A stretch of 29,298 bases of DNA from an uncultured Treponema sp. (GTDB lineage: Bacteria; Spirochaetota; Spirochaetia; Treponematales; Treponemataceae): contig CALDID010000029.1 of NCBI GenBank assembly GCA_937901865.1, positions 1 to 29,298 of the forward strand, in the 5' to 3' direction. Both the position numbers and the translations under genes were made by a program. Shown in pieces: positions 17,601 through 24,730 of the stretch. Position 1 is the stretch's first letter, and every line of letters begins with the position of its first letter. Under the pieces are notes generated by a model. That model was not told the DNA's origin. It saw only the letters and a program-made list of their open reading frames with translations, and searched no databases.

Positions 17601-19265
17601 GCTTGCTCTGCGCAGTTTGATAACTTTGAAAAGCGCATTTTTGATAACAGAATAAGACAATCCTGCTGATATATCTGCAACCGCCGCGCCCTCTTTCTGA
17701 GCTTGCTTCACTCGGCTATTCATAAAGACAGTACAACGACTTCCGAGGTCAACAGGCTTTTCCGCCATCAAAGCAATTTGACTAAACTCCTGCACATTCA
17801 TACCCATTGTGCGCGCAAAGTTGTCAAGGAAACTGCCGCATCCTGCAGAGCATGCCTCATTTAATTGAATAGAAGTGATAGCTCCGTCCTTCATACGAAG
17901 ACACTTCATATCCTGTCCGCCGATGTCTAACAAGAACTCAACACCTGGCACAAAGAATTCCGCCGCTCTATAGTGTGTAATTGTTTCAACCTCGCCCGAA
18001 TCAACTCCTAAAGCCGCTTGAAACAACGCCTCGCCATATCCTGTAGACACAGAGCGTGCAATATATACATCTTTTGGCAAGATTTTATACAAATCTTTCA
18101 GCACTCTTACGGCAAGTTCAACAGGGTTTCCTGCGTTTACATCATAGAAACGCCACAAAATACGCCCTTTTGTGTCTGTCAAAACAGCTTTTGTCGTTGT
18201 AGAGCCTGCGTCAAGACCAAGGAACACAGGACCTTTTGCCTCTTCAAGAGGAGCAGTCTGCGCCTTCTCTTTTTCGTGTCGTTCTTTAAATGCCTTTAAT
18301 TCTGCCTCGCTTTTAAAGAGCGGCTCTAATCGCTGTGTTTCGCTTAACTCTGCGCCCTCTAAGTTCTTGAGACTGTCGCGAAATTGCTTTATTGTAAGGA
18401 ACACAGGCGGTTTTTTGCCCGATATGCACTTATAGCTTTTTTCTGCACTTAACGCCGCGCCTGCCGCCACAAAGAGCTGACTATCTTCAGGAACAATGAC
18501 TTCATCATCAGTGAGTTTTAGGGTTTCAATAAATCGCCTTCTGAGCTGGTCCATAAAGTGAAGCGGTCCGCCTAAAAATGCAACGTTTCCGCGGATTGGT
18601 TTTCCGCAGGCAAGACCAGAAATCGTTTGCGTAACAACAGCTTGATAAATAGAAGCCGCAATATCTTCTTTTCTTGCCCCTTCATTGATTAAAGGCTGAA
18701 TATCTGTCTTTGCAAAAACACCGCAGCGCGCCGCTATTGGATAAATCGTCGTAGCACCCTTTGCAAGCTCGTTTACTCCTGCCGCGTCTGTTTCCAGCAA
18801 CGCTGCCATTTGGTCGATAAATGCACCAGTACCGCCAGCACAAGTACCGTTCATTCGCTGCTCAATGCCACCTTTGAAATAGGTAATTTTTGCGTCTTCT
18901 CCGCCAAGCTCAATAACAACATCGGTCTTTGGAATAAGCGTTTTTACAGCTGTTGTCGCCGCCACCACTTCTTGAATAAACGGCACAGAAAGCCAATGAC
19001 TAACAGAAAGACCGCCAGAGCCTGTAACTTTTATGCTCACTGTCTGCTTTTCCGCATCAATACCTTTTTTTGCAAGCGAATCAAGAGCTTCATTAACAAC
19101 CGCGATAATAGTAGAGCGAATATCAGCACGATGACGACGATATTCGCCATAGAGCATATTATTTTTTTCGTCTAAAATGACGACTTTTACAGTAGTAGAC
19201 CCGACATCGATACCGATACGAAGCGGAGTTACCAGTGGCACAAATGTATTTTTCTCTTCAGACAT
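14685..19265 (-). CDS. 2-Hydroxyacyl-CoA dehydratase activase-like protein, double BadF/HgdC ATPase plus DUF2229 and HgdB-like regions (1526 aa)
   Basis: Two ASKHA-fold activase domains occur in tandem. The first (about 13-285) has GIDVGSTTVKVVI, ELGGEDAKITYF, NGTCAGGTGAF (Cys near 141) and AARCGVFAKTDI (Cys near 182). The second (about 346-605) has GLDAGSTTTKAVL, DIGGQDMKCLRM, NEACSAGCGSF (Cys near 472) and GSRCTVFMNSR (Cys near 509). In HgdC the two equivalent cysteines bind a shared [4Fe-4S] cluster at the dimer interface, and ATP hydrolysis drives electron transfer to a dehydratase; both domains here keep them. A Cys cluster CGKCANNC follows near 648, then a DUF2229-type region from about 735 (IPRVLNMYENYPLW), and HgdB-like segments with Cys-rich motifs (SFGCGLDA, NNDACYPS, GGGCRATN). 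No dehydratase subunits lie nearby. The ribosome-binding site is AGGGA. The true substrate is unknown. Confidence 0.9.
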   Translation of the reverse strand: MSEEKNTFVPLVTPLRIGIDVGSTTVKVVILDEKNNMLYGEYRRHRADIRSTIIAVVNEALDSLAKKGIDAEKQTVSIKVTGSGGLSVSHWLSVPFIQEVVAATTAVKTLIPKTDVVIELGGEDAKITYFKGGIEQRMNGTCAGGTGAFIDQMAALLETDAAGVNELAKGATTIYPIAARCGVFAKTDIQPLINEGARKEDIAASIYQAVVTQTISGLACGKPIRGNVAFLGGPLHFMDQLRRRFIETLKLTDDEVIVPEDSQLFVAAGAALSAEKSYKCISGKKPPVFLTIKQFRDSLKNLEGAELSETQRLEPLFKSEAELKAFKERHEKEKAQTAPLEEAKGPVFLGLDAGSTTTKAVLTDTKGRILWRFYDVNAGNPVELAVRVLKDLYKILPKDVYIARSVSTGYGEALFQAALGVDSGEVETITHYRAAEFFVPGVEFLLDIGGQDMKCLRMKDGAITSIQLNEACSAGCGSFLDNFARTMGMNVQEFSQIALMAEKPVDLGSRCTVFMNSRVKQAQKEGAAVADISAGLSYSVIKNALFKVIKLRRASEIGKKVVVQGGTFYNDSVLRAFEKIAGVSVYRPDVAGLMGAYGAALIAQDQWEDLNRPQPGEEKEWVPHEIHSGIATLEQLENFHVDLELRRCGKCANNCLLTINTFTTGKEEDENRAVRRFVTGNRCERGAEIEGTVVDASNKKNTRAGSGEVVPNLFDWKYKRLFTHYVPLRPEEATMGDVGIPRVLNMYENYPLWFTFFTKLGFRVRLSPRSNHSVYEKGLETIPSESVCYPGKISHGHVESLLKQGVKFIFYPCAPYEQKEDAGAGNHYNCPIVTSYPEVLRNNIDELRQDKSITFMNPFLPIYDKARLAERLFEELGEKFKLSKEKIAAAVDAAWDEQEKFRDEVKQMGENALEQIIRSGSTGIVLAGRPYHLDPEINHGIPEMIHGLGIAVFTEDSVAHLGKVERPLRIIDQWTYHNRLYRAGSFVSEMPNLELVQLTSFGCGLDAVTADQVDEIMRAKNRMYTLIKIDEGSNLGAVRIRIRSLIAAVKERERHRKTALQPVSAAYKRQVFTKEMRYSHTIIGPQMSPIHFRLLQQAFRYSGYNFVILDAVDPKAVETGLKFVNNDACYPSILVTGQMISALESGKYDLDHVSLLITQTGGGCRATNYIGFIRRALNDAGWGHIPVISLSVQGFEKNPGFKITFPLVHRALMAIIIGDVLMRCLYRVRPYEAVAGSANEMYEKWNSKAQKMLKSMSIFKYHRLLKAIVKDFDNLPLLPIKKPRVGVVGEILVKFHPTANNQIVDTIEKEGAECVMPDLTDFLFYSFSTGIFRHEQLAFPEKTERNARFLVWALDLYRKYMKKVLKKSRRFDPPSSIYELMAGVDDIVQLGNITGEGWFLTAEMVELIKEGVPSIACVQPFACLPNHVTGKGMIKELRRRYPGTNISAIDYDPGSSEVNQLNRLKLLLSNAPVGSHPDELENGKIWTANGEVEAEIQLAEGASAFVDTDPADNSVVPAVTADVFGK

Positions 19266-19507
19266 ATATTCCCTAAAACAAAGTCACTATTTAGTAAAAG
19301 AGGTTGCTCGAACTTACCTTCTTGCACATTTCCTCTTATAATATAGTAGTCAGCTATTTATAGTATCATAAAGACACTATCTTCATTCTATCATAGAATA
19401 AGGATATAGTAAATAATATACTGTCAAGTCAGTTTTGTAAACACTCTATAACTGTAAAGAAAAATCCATTAGATTTTTTTGTCCTTGCGCTTCTTTATTC
19501 TAGCCAA
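19266..19507. other. AT-rich leader region of the activase gene
   Basis: This part of the 468-bp gap lies 5' of the activase gene (minus strand). It holds the AGGGA ribosome-binding site, the 15-bp palindrome at 19385-19399 and candidate promoter hexamers around 19410-19440. I see no small ORF with a ribosome-binding site and no recognised riboswitch. Confidence 0.45.
19385..19399. promoter_or_regulatory. Perfect 15-bp palindrome upstream of the activase gene
   Basis: ATTCTATCATAGAAT is a perfect palindrome (7-bp arms, central C) about 120 bp upstream of the activase start. A TTGACA -35-like hexamer lies just upstream on the minus strand (19427-19422), but no good -10 follows at normal spacing; an alternative TTACAA / TATTAT pair with 16-bp spacing overlaps it. 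The placement suits an operator. Confidence 0.35.
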
Positions 19508-19603
19508 AATGCGACAGCCTTTCTCATTCCAATGCGACAGTGTGTCGCACGTCAATGCGACAGCCTTTCTCATTCTAATGCGACAGGCTGTCGCATTGAC
19601 GTG
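19508..19603. repeat. Second 23-bp-pitch palindrome array (TGCGACAG core) ending in an 18-bp inverted repeat
   Basis: AATGCGACAG starts at 19508, 19531, 19554 and 19577: three steps of exactly 23 bp. Units 2 and 4 are extended to palindromes, TGCGACAGTGTGTCGCA (19533-19549) and TGCGACAGGCTGTCGCA (19579-19595), whereas units 1 and 3 are half-sites followed by near-identical spacers beginning CCTTTCTCATTC. The array is thus two copies of a 46-bp element, each with one half-site and one full site. CACGTCAATGCGACAGCC (19548-19565) and its exact complement (19586-19603) also form an 18-bp inverted repeat with a 20-base loop. Confidence 0.9.
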
Positions 19604-19630
19604 TTATCGATTCTTTTTAGTTAATGAGAT

Positions 19631-19668
19631 AAAAAAACTAGCTAGAAAGATACATCTTGCTAGCTAGT
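19631..19668 (-). terminator. Rho-independent terminator downstream of the pectin esterase gene
   Basis: ACTAGCTAG (19637-19645) pairs with CTAGCTAGT (19660-19668), and the stem extends through AAGAT/ATCTT across one mismatch to a 2-base loop. On the minus strand the stem is followed directly by seven T. It lies about 65 bp past the stop of the esterase gene, so it should end that transcript before the palindrome array. Confidence 0.75.
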
Positions 19669-19733
19669 GAGATTTGTCTTATTAGTTCTAAGAAGTGGTT
19701 TTCATTTCTTTTAATAGCCGTTAATTGGAGTTG

Positions 19734-22700
19734 TTACAAACTGTCTATCAACTTTTGTGCATAAGATGTCCAATACTCATTAGCACACGTTATGCGACTT
19801 TGGCTGTCTACCATGAAGACCGATTTTCCTTCACTCGTCAAACCTTGCACTTTTGCAGGCTTTACAAGGGCTTTCGATAATTCAGGAATAGCTTTCTTTA
19901 TCTCTCGGGCAAAGAGTGCGGCAGAGATAAAGCCTCCGAGTTTGCTTGAATGAGTGCTATCGCCGTCGGTCATCAAGAGGCGAGCAAGAGAGTTGTCGTC
20001 GCTTTGCTTCCACGCCTCCTCATAAAGCGACTTCGTGATTTCAAAACCGTCGATTAAGAGAACACCTTCCTCTTTCGCAAGCTGTTTCACCGCCTCTACA
20101 TACGAGTTCGTCATCTCTTTCGCACCGTCCGCATCATGATGAGGTCTAATCGTGCCTTCAGCCGTGAAATACTGGCGACTTACGGGAGTTACAAGCACGG
20201 GAATTGCGCCTTTTTCGCGCGCAGTATCAATATATTGTTTCAAAAACCATTTGTATGTGCCACCGCTCTTTTCTGTGTAGCTCTCTTCGCCATATTTCGA
20301 GATGAACGCCGCCGCCGTTTCGCCCTTTTTTCCCTCTTTTATCGGGTAAATACCTGCACTATTAGGCTTTCCGAGTTCTACCGCTCTATCTGAATCAGAG
20401 ATATTTGCATCGTTGTGTCCGAATTGGATAAACAAATAATCGCCTTTACCAATTTGTTCACCGATTTTCGCAAGATTGCCCTCGTTGATGAAGTTACGCG
20501 TTGAGCGTCCGCCATTTGCATAGTTCTGAACTGCAATGCCGTTATTGAAGAAAGAACCTATATACTCTCCCCACGAGCCTTCAGCTCTGTTCACCCCTGC
20601 CGACCACATACCTTTTTCGCTGTAATCGCGCACAGTCGAATCTCCTGCAAGGAAGATATTGAGTTTATCCGCCGCTCTCACGCCCCCTATGCCACTTTTC
20701 GCGACAACTGCATGTCCTTCTTTCACTTCGGCTTTAAGCTCTGCACTCATACTCTCGCCCGTCTTGCCAGTTCTGAGGCGAGGTGTTACGGTTACACTGA
20801 TTTTTGCACCTTGGTCGACCGCTGTCAAAAGATAGCTATGCGAACCAAAGCCTAAAGAAGAGAAAACGAGTTCTTTCACTCCGTTCTTTTCGCGATACCA
20901 TTCAATAATGCTTACGTCCGCTTCATCGCCTTTACCAAGAGAGTAGCTCACTGTTACTGTGTGCCCTGGATACGGGGTATTGATGTCGTCGTTAGTAGAA
21001 AGAGATGGCTTCTTCTTAAATTTCGCCTTTGCTTTTGTAGCATTTTTGCTATCACCAAAATAGAACGGTTGCCAGTCGGCGAAATACGCTTCAGGAGTGT
21101 AGCCCTCTGCACTTTCAAGAAGAGTACCAGAAACACGGTTAGAAGTATCGACAGCTTTGCCTGCAAGTGTTGTTCCGTATTCGCGGAAAGTTGCTTTTTC
21201 GGGAGTGTTGCCGCTCATACTCGTCCAACCCTCTGCTTTTATGAGGCCGTCAAGTGCAAGCGTAGTATTGATAAAGGCGACTTTTGCGTCCTGTCCCCAC
21301 GGACGTCCGAAATGCCCCGCAAAGATGTCAAAGCTCTGATTCGCACTTACAAGGCAGTTATAGAACAAAATACCTTTTTCGATAGGTTCACGACATGCGG
21401 TAATATAGCCGCCCGTGCCTCCTTCGCTATAGCCGCACCAGTTTATTTCGCAATTCTCATACACGCAGTCGCCGCCGCCAAAGATGAAATCAGTTTGTCC
21501 CTCGATGTAGCAATTTTTGAAATATTGATGAGTATTTCCAAGCGTATAAAGCGTGTCTTGGCTACCAAGGAAGCGGCATTTATAGAATTCAGCAAAGTCC
21601 GCTTCTGAGCATATAGCCGCGGCTCTCTCTCCTGCTTTTTTTGAAGAAACATCGCTATCGATTTTTCGCACAAACGGCTGTGAACCGTCGCATTCTACAC
21701 CGTCAGCAATTTCCTCATCAGTAACATATTTGCTAAACGATGTTTCAAAAGTAATATATTCAGCTCTAAAGTATTTCGCATCTGGCAAAACTCTCGTTGC
21801 TGTTCCCCAACGTGCAACACCAGCTTTTTTGAACTTGTCATGTGCTAAATCTGCATCATAATAGCCTTTTTCGTCTGCGCTATAATACAGATAACCAATG
21901 CCATAGTACCAAGTGAGTTTTACCTCTTGCTTAGGATTATCATTTTTAAGCGTGATATACGGAGTGCCGATAATAATCTGTTCGCGATATATTCCTGGCG
22001 CAATATGGATTGTAATGCGCTCTTTTTCACTCTGCGGATTCATTGCACAAGCAACGTTTACAGCTTCTTGTACAGTTTTGTACTGTCCTTTTTTCGCTTT
22101 CGCACCTGCAACATACAAATCTTTTTTCAATGCAATCTTCTCTATATTCTTATCTTTTTTGACAAGATTTATATCCTTATAAACTGCGCTGTCTGTTACG
22201 ATGATGTGATTAGTCGTCTTTGCAGTTTCTGTTTCCGCGCTCACGTCGTATACGCCACTTCTAAGCGATGCTGTATAGTTAGTGTCCGTGATAGAGCCTA
22301 CATAAACATAGCCATCTTCTTCGTTCGTAAACGTAATGCAACTCGGAATAGCAGAAGTTTCGCCAATAAAACTTCCCTTTATGTCATATACGTCTTTTTT
22401 TCTAGCAACTAAATCAAGCGTAACCGCCTTTGTATCTTCGACCGTCGGCACTCCTTCCAAATAATAATCATTCGCTCCAGAAAGAGTGAGCGCATAATGT
22501 ACACTCGGCTCAACTTCTCCAGAATAAGAAAGAACGCCATCATTAGAAGATGTTTCCAATTCAATCGGCATATTAGTTGAGTTTTCAGGCGGAGTCATAA
22601 CTACTTTTAGCTTTGATACGTTATAATTTGCGTCGATGCCTGTAATTACGCCTGATACACGAAACATCTGTAATTCAGTAATCGCAAGATTGAACGAAAC

Positions 22701-23558
22701 ACTTCCACCACCTTTCGCAGCAGATAAATCCACTTTCGCACTATCGCCCGCAACGCCAAAGCCTTTTACGCCCGAAAGAAGTGCTGTATATGTGTGTCCG
22801 CTTGCAAGTTTTGCCGTATATCTGCCGCCCGAAATCACAGCAGGAAGCGTCTGCTCGGTTTCGCGACAAACAAACTTAAGTTCCGCATTTCCCTCAGGCA
22901 AAGAGCTGATATTTCCACTCACTGTTACAGCAGGTGTGCGCACAACTCGATAATATACGGGCTTTCCTGCATTAGAATCAGTAAAAATTTTATAAGAACC
23001 ATCTTTGAGCGCAATGTAGGAATACCGACCCGCACTCGATGCGCTTGCTTGCTGTATAGGAGCACTTTCATCTTGCTCTCCGTCAACACACAAAAAGTGA
23101 ATATTCTTGCTGCTCGTGTTACTTGTGCCTGCGTAAAACGTTACAACATCGCCTGCTTTCACATTCGACAACAGCAAGTATCTTCTTTTTTCTCCGCCCG
23201 TACCATTGCAATAGAAAATACCATTCGAATTATATCCATCGCCAAAATCAACAGCTTGATACCCCTGCGCACCCGCAGATTTGCCTTTTGCGCTCTCAAA
23301 ATACATACGGTCGTTTTTGACAACGTTTATCGTTAAATCCCCAAAAGAAATTTCTCCTGCGTCGGAAAACCGTCCTCCCTCGCCTAAAAGCTCCATCGCA
23401 TCAATATCCGCAATGCTTATGTGATTTTCTACATCGCCAGCCTCTTTTACGCCGCCGAAGTCCCAAACTTCAGTTTTTCTCGCTTGAGCCCCCACACTTC
23501 CTGCCATAAACAGAGAGCCAAGCAAAACTGCCATACACGATTGAATTATCTTTTTCAT
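19734..23558 (-). CDS. Secreted bifunctional pectin esterase: pectin methylesterase (CE8) fused to SGNH rhamnogalacturonan acetylesterase-like domain (CE12)
   Basis: A 1274-residue exported enzyme. Residues 1 to about 25 are a Sec signal peptide ending VGAQA. Residues about 28-210 form a beta-sandwich-like module; about 212-470 hold three beta-rich repeats resembling carboxypeptidase-regulatory/CnaB folds. The pectinesterase beta-helix spans about 490-830: APGIYREQI, GSQDTLY (Asp near 668), DFIFG (Asp near 690) and FGRPWG (near 752), the family's catalytic and Arg/Trp substrate motifs. An Ig-like segment follows (about 845-945), then an SGNH esterase (about 965-1225): block I GDSTVRD (Ser near 975), NGGRSTRNF, block III GHNDAN (near 1048) and the D-x-x-H pair in DGDSTHSS (near 1202). 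It would remove methyl and acetyl groups from pectin outside the cell. An AGAGGA ribosome-binding site precedes the ATG. It faces the fab operon across 206 bp. Confidence 0.93.
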   Translation of the reverse strand: MKKIIQSCMAVLLGSLFMAGSVGAQARKTEVWDFGGVKEAGDVENHISIADIDAMELLGEGGRFSDAGEISFGDLTINVVKNDRMYFESAKGKSAGAQGYQAVDFGDGYNSNGIFYCNGTGGEKRRYLLLSNVKAGDVVTFYAGTSNTSSKNIHFLCVDGEQDESAPIQQASASSAGRYSYIALKDGSYKIFTDSNAGKPVYYRVVRTPAVTVSGNISSLPEGNAELKFVCRETEQTLPAVISGGRYTAKLASGHTYTALLSGVKGFGVAGDSAKVDLSAAKGGGSVSFNLAITELQMFRVSGVITGIDANYNVSKLKVVMTPPENSTNMPIELETSSNDGVLSYSGEVEPSVHYALTLSGANDYYLEGVPTVEDTKAVTLDLVARKKDVYDIKGSFIGETSAIPSCITFTNEEDGYVYVGSITDTNYTASLRSGVYDVSAETETAKTTNHIIVTDSAVYKDINLVKKDKNIEKIALKKDLYVAGAKAKKGQYKTVQEAVNVACAMNPQSEKERITIHIAPGIYREQIIIGTPYITLKNDNPKQEVKLTWYYGIGYLYYSADEKGYYDADLAHDKFKKAGVARWGTATRVLPDAKYFRAEYITFETSFSKYVTDEEIADGVECDGSQPFVRKIDSDVSSKKAGERAAAICSEADFAEFYKCRFLGSQDTLYTLGNTHQYFKNCYIEGQTDFIFGGGDCVYENCEINWCGYSEGGTGGYITACREPIEKGILFYNCLVSANQSFDIFAGHFGRPWGQDAKVAFINTTLALDGLIKAEGWTSMSGNTPEKATFREYGTTLAGKAVDTSNRVSGTLLESAEGYTPEAYFADWQPFYFGDSKNATKAKAKFKKKPSLSTNDDINTPYPGHTVTVSYSLGKGDEADVSIIEWYREKNGVKELVFSSLGFGSHSYLLTAVDQGAKISVTVTPRLRTGKTGESMSAELKAEVKEGHAVVAKSGIGGVRAADKLNIFLAGDSTVRDYSEKGMWSAGVNRAEGSWGEYIGSFFNNGIAVQNYANGGRSTRNFINEGNLAKIGEQIGKGDYLFIQFGHNDANISDSDRAVELGKPNSAGIYPIKEGKKGETAAAFISKYGEESYTEKSGGTYKWFLKQYIDTAREKGAIPVLVTPVSRQYFTAEGTIRPHHDADGAKEMTNSYVEAVKQLAKEEGVLLIDGFEITKSLYEEAWKQSDDNSLARLLMTDGDSTHSSKLGGFISAALFAREIKKAIPELSKALVKPAKVQGLTSEGKSVFMVDSQSRITCANEYWTSYAQKLIDSL

Positions 23559-23674
23559 TCAAAAAATCCTCTTAAATAATTATTGTACCAAAGGATTTCT
23601 CTACTATACAGACATAAAATAGTCATAAACTGATAAACTTTTCTTATAAAGAAAGTCAAAAACATATTTTCTAC

Positions 23675-23702
23675 TTGACTTTATTCGATATTCTGATATT
23701 AT
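23675..23702 (+). promoter_or_regulatory. Promoter for the fabD-fabG-fabF-fabZ operon
   Basis: TTGACT (23675-23680) is followed after 16 bp by TATTAT (23697-23702). Transcription would start near 23709, leaving a leader of about 55 bases that includes the inverted repeat at 23717-23739 and the AAGGAG ribosome-binding site at 23752-23757. Confidence 0.6.
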
Positions 23703-23716
23703 ATGACATATCAAGT

Positions 23717-23739
23717 TGACAAATTTACAAATTTTGTCA
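23717..23739. promoter_or_regulatory. Inverted repeat just downstream of the fab promoter, candidate operator
   Basis: TGACAAA (23717-23723) and TTTGTCA (23733-23739) are perfect 7-bp inverted arms around a 9-bp AT-rich centre, beginning about 8 bp after the predicted start of transcription. Position and symmetry suit a repressor roadblock. The sequence does not match the FapR or FabT consensus operators I know. Confidence 0.45.
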
Positions 23740-23764
23740 TTTATCTTTTCTAAGGAGATTAAGC

Positions 23765-24721
23765 ATGGCTAAGAAATACGCTTTTCTTTTCCCGGGACAG
23801 GGAGCACAAGAACCTGGTATGATGAAGGACATTTGCGAGGCTTTTCCAACCGCGCGCGCAGTCATCGACAAGATTTCTGAAGTTACAGGACAGAACATTC
23901 CTCATCTTTTGTGGGAAACAGACAAAGCAACGTTGAGCCGCAGTGATAATTCTCAGCTCGCTATTATGGCTTCTAGCCTTGCTGTTATGGAGGCGTTAAG
24001 AGCAAAGGGCATTACACCGAGCGCGGCGATGGGATTCAGCTTAGGCGAATTCCCTGCATTGTATGCCGCGGGCGTTCTTTCGTTCGATGATGTAGTTAAG
24101 GTGGTGCAGCAGCGCGGCAAGATTATGCAGGGCGTGTGCGAAGACATCGCAAAGGAAAACGAAGGACACGCACCGGGAATGAGCGCAATTATCGGCTTGC
24201 CTCCAGAAAAGGTGGAAGAGATTGCTAAAAACGCAGGCAATGCGTATGCGGCAAACCTCAACAGCGTAAAGCAGACGGTCATTTCTGGCACTGCCGACGG
24301 TTTGACAAAAGCCGAAGAGCTTGCAAAGGAAGCGGGCGCGCGCAGAACAGTTCGCCTTGCAGTTGCAGGTCCGTTCCATTCTCCGTTGATGCAGAAAGCG
24401 GCGGACGGCTTGGAAGCGGCGATTAAAGACGTTGCTTTTAACGACCCGAAACTTCCGCTGTTCTCAAACGTTACAGGAAAGAAAGTGGAAAGCGGAGACG
24501 AGGCAAAGAAGAGCGCGGTCTTGCACTTGACGCACGGCGTTCGCTGGACAGACGAAGAGAAAGTGCTTTCGGATATGATTGCGGCGGACAGCGAAAACGA
24601 GTGGGTTATTCTTGAAGTTGGTCCGGGCAAGGTGCTTTCTAACCTCTGGCGCGATACAGAAGCGGGCGCAAAGTGGGTTTCAACGCCAGTGAACACCGCA
24701 GACGCAGTAAACGCACTCTAG
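23765..24721 (+). CDS. fabD: Malonyl-CoA:ACP transacylase
   Basis: The 318-residue protein loads malonate onto acyl carrier protein for type II fatty acid synthesis in the cytoplasm. Visible motifs are the oxyanion loop PGQGAQ (10-15), the nucleophile elbow GFSLGE with Ser92 (the usual His before Ser is Phe, a variant also seen in the family), and the catalytic His205 in GPFHSPL. Length fits the family (about 310). AAGGAG lies seven bases before the ATG. It is first in the fab operon and has a promoter and inverted repeat directly upstream. The stop codon TAG overlaps the ribosome-binding site of fabG. Confidence 0.96.
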   Translation: MAKKYAFLFPGQGAQEPGMMKDICEAFPTARAVIDKISEVTGQNIPHLLWETDKATLSRSDNSQLAIMASSLAVMEALRAKGITPSAAMGFSLGEFPALYAAGVLSFDDVVKVVQQRGKIMQGVCEDIAKENEGHAPGMSAIIGLPPEKVEEIAKNAGNAYAANLNSVKQTVISGTADGLTKAEELAKEAGARRTVRLAVAGPFHSPLMQKAADGLEAAIKDVAFNDPKLPLFSNVTGKKVESGDEAKKSAVLHLTHGVRWTDEEKVLSDMIAADSENEWVILEVGPGKVLSNLWRDTEAGAKWVSTPVNTADAVNAL

Positions 24722-24730
24722 GAGAAAACA

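Noticed and set aside
19422..19427. TTGACA (minus strand) as the -35 of the activase promoter
   Set aside because: No acceptable -10 hexamer follows at 16-18 bp, so I did not call a promoter from it.
19548..19603. 18-bp inverted repeat as a transcription terminator
   Set aside because: No T-run follows directly on either strand; a better terminator for the upstream gene is at 19631-19668.
23953..24696. Minus-strand 247-codon ORF
   Set aside because: Antisense shadow of fabD, a result of high GC at third positions; no ribosome-binding site or family signal.
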